Source: Deltaproteobacteria bacterium
GTDB taxonomy: Bacteria > Desulfobacterota > Syntrophia > Syntrophales > Smithellaceae
DNA: 37,362 bases
Reading direction: 5' to 3'
Assembly (NCBI GenBank): GCA_022703375.1
Contig: JAKLDS010000020.1
Coordinates: forward strand, 1-37,362
Shown here: positions 33,804 through 37,362 of the stretch, piece after piece
Layout: each line of letters starts with the position of its first letter
How positions within the stretch are numbered: position 1 is the first letter of the stretch
Notes under the pieces: model-generated
The model's input: the letters and a program-made list of their open reading frames with translations, nothing else
Told to the model about the DNA's origin: nothing
Databases searched by the model: none
Translations under genes and position numbers: made by a program

Positions 33804-34823
33804 CTACCTGTTAAAAATCTTCGCCAGTTGCCATTTACGGCGTTTTTTCCAGCTGCCCTGGTGATAGGCATAGCTCGCGAGCAGCGGCAGGACGGTAGTG
33901 GCTTCGGCATAAACCATCTGCTCGCAGGCGCAATCAACCTTGCCCCAGGAATTGGCTTCTTTCAGGGTGGAGCTGGAGCAGGCTCCGTCACGGACATCGG
34001 CCACGGTGATTTGCACTGCGTATTTGTGCATATCAACTTCCTTGCCCATAATTTCCGCGCAGACAACGGTATCCTGAGCAAAATTTTTCGGCACGCCGCC
34101 GCCAATCATTAAAAGTCCCGTAGTGCCCGCTTTGATTTTAATCTCGGTAAGTTCGCGGAAATCCTTCACCGAATCTATAGAAACATGGTTTTCCGGATAT
34201 TGCTGCTGATGCAGGACAAGGCCGAATCCGGCGGAGCTGTCGGAAAAGGCCGGGCAGAAGATGGGCACATCATGCTCGTAGGCCGCCTGAATCAGAGAAT
34301 CCTTCTTTTTGGCTTTCTGCTGCAGATATTTCCCCATTGCGCGGATAAATTCGCGCGACGAATAAGCGCGCGGCGGCAGGGAATCAGCGATTATCTTGAT
34401 GGTTTTATCACAGGCCTGCAACTGTTCTTCATCAATAAAGGTGTCATAAATACGGTCAATATAAAGGCTGCGCAATAATTTATCGTCAATAAAAGGGGTG
34501 CCCTGATAATGTTTGAAGCCCAGCGCCTCAAAAAAATCCATATCCACGATTGAAGCGCCGGTGGCGACAATCACATCAATCATATTGTTTTTAACCATAT
34601 CCACGTAAACCTGCATACAGCCGGCGGCGGAAGTGGAACCGGCCAGCGTGAGGATGACGGCGCATTTCTTTTCTTTGAGCATCTTATCATAGATAGCGGC
34701 GGCATTGCCCAGATCGCGGGCGGAAAATGACATTTTCTGCATCGCTTTGACGATATCCACGGCGTTTATTTTTTTGATGTCAATGTGCTCAACTGTTTTA
34801 TTCAGCAAATCCTTCTTTTTCAT
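33804..34823 (-). CDS. Deoxyhypusine synthase-like protein
   Basis: A 339-residue deoxyhypusine synthase (DHS) homologue. TGLLMIGGGVPKNFAQ (about 235-250) is the NAD-binding glycine-rich block. LKEANSWGKVDCACEQMVYA (about 287-306) contains the lysine (Lys295) equivalent to the DHS intermediate-forming lysine in EAVSWGK. TVLPLLASYAYHQ matches the C-terminal helix. In eukaryotes and archaea DHS moves the aminobutyl group of spermidine to eIF5A/aIF5A. Bacteria lack that substrate, so bacterial homologues are thought to act in polyamine metabolism, for example homospermidine-type synthesis. Which reaction applies is not visible. It begins after a GAGGGAG site, with a possible promoter at 34865-34893, and is a single gene facing the same way as the pilus operon. 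Confidence 0.88.
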   Translation of the reverse strand: MKKKDLLNKTVEHIDIKKINAVDIVKAMQKMSFSARDLGNAAAIYDKMLKEKKCAVILTLAGSTSAAGCMQVYVDMVKNNMIDVIVATGASIVDMDFFEALGFKHYQGTPFIDDKLLRSLYIDRIYDTFIDEEQLQACDKTIKIIADSLPPRAYSSREFIRAMGKYLQQKAKKKDSLIQAAYEHDVPIFCPAFSDSSAGFGLVLHQQQYPENHVSIDSVKDFRELTEIKIKAGTTGLLMIGGGVPKNFAQDTVVCAEIMGKEVDMHKYAVQITVADVRDGACSSSTLKEANSWGKVDCACEQMVYAEATTVLPLLASYAYHQGSWKKRRKWQLAKIFNR

Positions 34824-34864
34824 TACGATTAAACTCCCTCTATATTATTATGAATTATGATTAC

Positions 34865-34893
34865 TCTTTAAATCATGGGCTGCTAAAAGTCAA
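34865..34893 (-). promoter_or_regulatory. Possible promoter of the deoxyhypusine synthase-like gene
   Basis: On the minus strand TTGACT (34893-34888), 17-base spacer, TAAAGA (34870-34865), ending about 40 bp before the ATG. The -10 is weak. Confidence 0.4.
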
Positions 34894-35053
34894 TCTGTTG
34901 AATTTGCCGGCAAAGAATAACAAGGCGGCAAGAAGGAGGCACCGCAAACATATTATTGCTCAGGCAATTCAATAATAACACTCTCAAGACAATAATTAAT
35001 TAACATCCGGTTGGTTTTGCGTTACCAATTAGGTAATATTTTGGCAAATAATT

Positions 35054-35416
35054 GAATGCCTACGGCATTCCCGGCAAGGCAGTTGCCATTTATTTTATTG
35101 CGCTCCCCTACGGGATGCGCTCCCGGTCAAGGCGAAGCTGAAGATCAGCGATTCCAAGTGTCTGAGTCCGCCATTGGCGGACGAGTTTTGGAATCGCCGG
35201 AAGCAAGCCTTAGATTTATTCCAAAATGTTTCCGGTGACGAAAAGCCAACCGGATGGGAAACCATTTAGATATATTTAATTGCCGAAGGAATAGTAATAC
35301 GTTGAAGATGCCGACCCCGGCCTGCGCCGGGGCAGGCTATGCCAACAGTGAAACTCGAATTCCGATAGCATAGCGTAGCGGAATTCGTTAGTTGAACTGT
35401 CCCGCTTGAGCGGGAC
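35054..35416. repeat. Cluster of seven palindromic elements in the gap before xseA
   Basis: The 34824-35491 gap has no credible gene. It contains: GAATGCC-TAC-GGCATTC (35054-35070); GCGC/TCCC paired with GGGA/GCGC (35100-35120); GCGATTCCAA/TTGGAATCGC (35148-35197) with an inner TCCGCC-ATT-GGCGGA (35167-35181); an imperfect TCCGGT/ACCGGA repeat (35223-35266); CCCCGGC-CTGC-GCCGGGG (35315-35332); CGAATTCCG/CGGAATTCG (35356-35387); and GTCCCGC-TTGA-GCGGGAC (35399-35416). The hairpins differ from one another, so this is not a tandem array. They resemble the short dispersed palindromes (REP/MITE-like) that accumulate in deltaproteobacterial intergenic DNA. None has a terminator-like T-run. Confidence 0.7.
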
Positions 35417-35491
35417 AAAGTCAGCCACAGAAAGCGAAAGGGTGCATTTTCAATCTTGTTTTACCTTTGATTATCTGCTAGTTCACTCATC

Positions 35492-36829
35492 ATGAATGAA
35501 ATTCTGACGGTTTCCCAACTCAACGAAAACGTGAAACTGCTGTTGGAAGAAGCGTTTACCAGCGTCTGGGTGGAAGGGGAAATCTCCAATTTGCGCAAGC
35601 CGCAATCCGGCCATATTTATTTTACGCTGAAGGATGATAAAAGCCAGATTCGGGCTGTTTTATTCCGCCAGTTCGGTGCAACAAGGCCGGTAAGCCGGTT
35701 TGAACCGGAAGAAGGTTTAAGCGTTCTCTGCCGGGCGCGGCTCAGTGTATACGAACCGCGTGGCGAGTATCAGCTGATTGTGGAATCACTGGAACCGCGC
35801 GGACTGGGAGCGCTGCAAAAAGCTTTCGAACAACTTAAAGCCAGGCTTACCGCCGCCGGACTCTTTGCGGAGGAACACAAAAAACCGCTTCCTTTCCTGC
35901 CGCGAAAAATCGGCATTGTCACTTCGCCTACCGGCGCGGTCATTCGCGACATTTTAAATATTACCAAACGCCGTTTTCCGTCTGTTGATATTTTAATCGC
36001 TCCGACACGGGTGCAGGGCGAGGAAGCCGCCGCGGAAATAATTGCGGGGCTCGGGAAGCTCATCTCATACGGCGGTATTGATGTCATTATTATTGCCCGT
36101 GGCGGCGGTTCGCTGGAGGATTTAGCTCCTTTCAATGATGAGGCCCTGGCCCACGCTGTTTTTAATTGTCCGATTCCCGTCGTATCGGCAATCGGCCATG
36201 AAACCGATTTCACCATTTGTGATTTTGTGGCCGATTTAAGAGCGCCCACGCCATCGGCGGCGGCGGAGCTTGTTGTCCCGGACAGAAACGAATTGCTTAT
36301 TAAGATAAGGAATCTGAAACAGCGGCTGGAGCAAAGCTGCGGGCGAATGGCCGCTGAACGGCGTTCCTTCCTGAATGATTTACAGGCCCGGATAAAAGAT
36401 CCGCTGCGGCTGACACAGGATTTTTCGTTGCGCCTCGACGATCTGCGCGAAAGAATGTTTAATGCCTGGCAGCGCAAAACGGCGGCAACTCAGGCGGCCA
36501 TGGAGCAAAAAAGCATCCGGCTCGCCCGGCAAAATCCCGCCGTAATAATCCGGGAAAAACTGCTGCTGCTCGGCAACGCGCAGAAAAATATCGCCGGCAT
36601 TCTTAATCACGCGCTGGCGTTGCGGCGCGAACAACTGCGCAAAGACGCGGCGATTCTTAATACCTTAAGCCCGCTCAATGTTTTACAGAGAGGTTACAGC
36701 ATCGCGACAAACGCACAAACTGGTGAAGTCATCCGCAAAGCAGATACACTCAATCCCGGACAGCAGGTTAAAGTTAAACTGGCCGCGGGCGGCTTTGACG
36801 GCACAATTGATGAAATTTGGGGAGAATAA
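35492..36829 (+). CDS. xseA: Exodeoxyribonuclease VII large subunit
   Basis: A 445-residue XseA of normal length. The N-terminal OB-fold includes LTVSQLNENVKLLLEEAF, VWVEGEISN and SGHIYFTLKDD. The catalytic core has GIVTSPTGAVIRDI, RGGGSLEDLAPFNDEALAHA and SAIGHETDFTICDFVADLRA, followed by the long coiled-coil region and ending in LQRGYSI and the C-terminal tail. With XseB it degrades single-stranded DNA from both ends. The ATG lacks a strong ribosome site. The small subunit gene follows after 6 bp, and the long palindrome-rich gap lies upstream. Confidence 0.96.
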   Translation: MNEILTVSQLNENVKLLLEEAFTSVWVEGEISNLRKPQSGHIYFTLKDDKSQIRAVLFRQFGATRPVSRFEPEEGLSVLCRARLSVYEPRGEYQLIVESLEPRGLGALQKAFEQLKARLTAAGLFAEEHKKPLPFLPRKIGIVTSPTGAVIRDILNITKRRFPSVDILIAPTRVQGEEAAAEIIAGLGKLISYGGIDVIIIARGGGSLEDLAPFNDEALAHAVFNCPIPVVSAIGHETDFTICDFVADLRAPTPSAAAELVVPDRNELLIKIRNLKQRLEQSCGRMAAERRSFLNDLQARIKDPLRLTQDFSLRLDDLRERMFNAWQRKTAATQAAMEQKSIRLARQNPAVIIREKLLLLGNAQKNIAGILNHALALRREQLRKDAAILNTLSPLNVLQRGYSIATNAQTGEVIRKADTLNPGQQVKVKLAAGGFDGTIDEIWGE

Positions 36830-36835
36830 ACAACT

Positions 36836-37066
36836 ATGGCTAAGGAAAAATTTGAGGATGCTTTGGAAAAGCTCGAGGGTATCGTCAGAAAAATGGAATC
36901 AGGCGATTTACCGCTGGAAGAGTCATTGAAATCTTTTGAAGAAGGCATGAAACTTATTCGTTTCTGCACTATCAGACTGGACGAAGCCCAGAGACGGATT
37001 TTGCAGATTATGGGCAAGGAAGACAATCTCAGCGTAAAAAATTTTTCGGGAGAGAATGTTGATTGA
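36836..37066 (+). CDS. xseB: Exodeoxyribonuclease VII small subunit
   Basis: A 76-residue Xse[21 protein letters not shown] followed by [19 protein letters not shown] is the full family signature, a helical hairpin that binds the XseA coiled coil. GGGAG at the xseA end provides the ribosome site. It overlaps ispA by 11 bp, so the three genes are co-translated. Confidence 0.96.
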   Translation: MAKEKFEDALEKLEGIVRKMESGDLPLEESLKSFEEGMKLIRFCTIRLDEAQRRILQIMGKEDNLSVKNFSGENVD

Positions 37067-37362
37067 CAATGATGAAATATTTTTAAAGGCCTATCTGCAG
37101 GACCGGAAAAAAATTGTGGAAGAAGCCCTGCAGCGTTATGTCCCAGGCGAGCTGAATAATCCGGTGGAAATTTATCAGGCGGTCCGCTACAGTGTTTTTG
37201 CCGGCGGCAAGAGACTGCGTCCCATTCTGTGCCTTGCTGCCGTGGAAGCCTGCGGCGGCAATATCGCCGCGGCGATGCCGGCGGCCTGTGCGTTGGAATT
37301 AATTCACACCTACTCACTGATTCATGATGATTTACCGGCCATGGATAACGACGATTACCGGC
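37056..37362 (+). CDS. ispA: Polyprenyl (farnesyl/geranylgeranyl) diphosphate synthase, 5' part
   Basis: The frame from ATG 37056 runs open to the window edge, encoding 102 residues. [20 protein letters not shown] and [20 protein letters not shown] include the first aspartate-rich motif (D-D-x-x-x-x-D). This identifies a trans-isoprenyl diphosphate synthase of the IspA type that condenses IPP with allylic diphosphates. GGGAGAG precedes the start and the gene overlaps xseB. The xseA-xseB-ispA order is common in Gram-negatives and often continues into dxs. The chain length of the product depends on residues before the motif and on the missing part. Confidence 0.93.
   Translation, partial: MLIDNDEIFLKAYLQDRKKIVEEALQRYVPGELNNPVEIYQAVRYSVFAGGKRLRPILCLAAVEACGGNIAAAMPAACALELIHTYSLIHDDLPAMDNDDYR

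Noticed and set aside
35054-35416. CRISPR array or tandem repeat
   Set aside because: The palindromes are all different and unevenly spaced; there is no repeated unit and no cas gene in the window.

Overview
The window looks like chromosome from an anaerobic member of the former Deltaproteobacteria (Desulfobacterota), most like a Syntrophales/Syntrophus-Smithella type organism. That placement is an inference from gene content: branched-chain-amino-acid-type ABC cassettes beside acyl-CoA synthetases and hotdog dehydratases, an NtrC-type regulator, a HesB-like selenoprotein, and a type IV pilus minor-pilin cluster. No 16S rRNA or other decisive marker is present. The base composition is moderate in G+C with AT-rich intergenic gaps.

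Layout, left to right. (1) Positions 1-127 are the right end of an IS3-family insertion sequence. Next come two small MaoC/hotdog hydratase genes (177-1112) and an orphan sigma-54 response regulator (1133-2491), all on plus. (2) Positions 2683-11980, all on minus, form an acyl-CoA and transport block. It holds a FabH-like ketosynthase, an acyl-CoA synthetase, a Liv-type substrate-binding protein, two permeases, two ATPases, an internally deleted remnant of an HMG-CoA-synthase/ketosynthase-like gene, and a second acyl-CoA synthetase. Together they suggest uptake and CoA activation of a carboxylic acid or amino-acid-derived substrate. (3) Positions 12498-18419, on minus, run from a histone-deacetylase-like amidohydrolase through gatC, gatA, gatB and mtnA to a HAD phosphatase. 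The genes are tightly spaced or overlapping. (4) A second Liv-type binding protein (18741-20027) stands alone, followed by a GNAT protein on minus. (5) Positions 21290-25797, on plus, carry tatA, tatC and a class A penicillin-binding protein, then a single-gene unit encoding a HesB/IscA-like selenoprotein with an in-frame UGA, then a TPR protein.

(6) Positions 25783-28624, on minus, hold two PilT-type retraction ATPases and a receiver-like protein. A tRNA-Ala(CGC) gene lies just beyond at 28826-28901. (7) Positions 29022-33581, on minus, form a minor pseudopilin operon (FimT/GspH-like, PilV-like, PilW-like, PilX-like). It ends in a secreted lectin/BACON-repeat protein that occupies the slot where PilY1 normally lies. 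(8) A deoxyhypusine-synthase-like gene follows (33804-34823). A palindrome-dense intergenic island comes next (35054-35416). The window ends with xseA, xseB and the start of ispA.

The most noteworthy items are the selenoprotein hidden behind a UGA codon (24497-24814), the candidate pilus-tip lectin/BACON adhesin, the bacterial deoxyhypusine-synthase homologue, the ketosynthase with a non-canonical active site together with the deleted relative nearby, and the cluster of seven different palindromes upstream of xseA.
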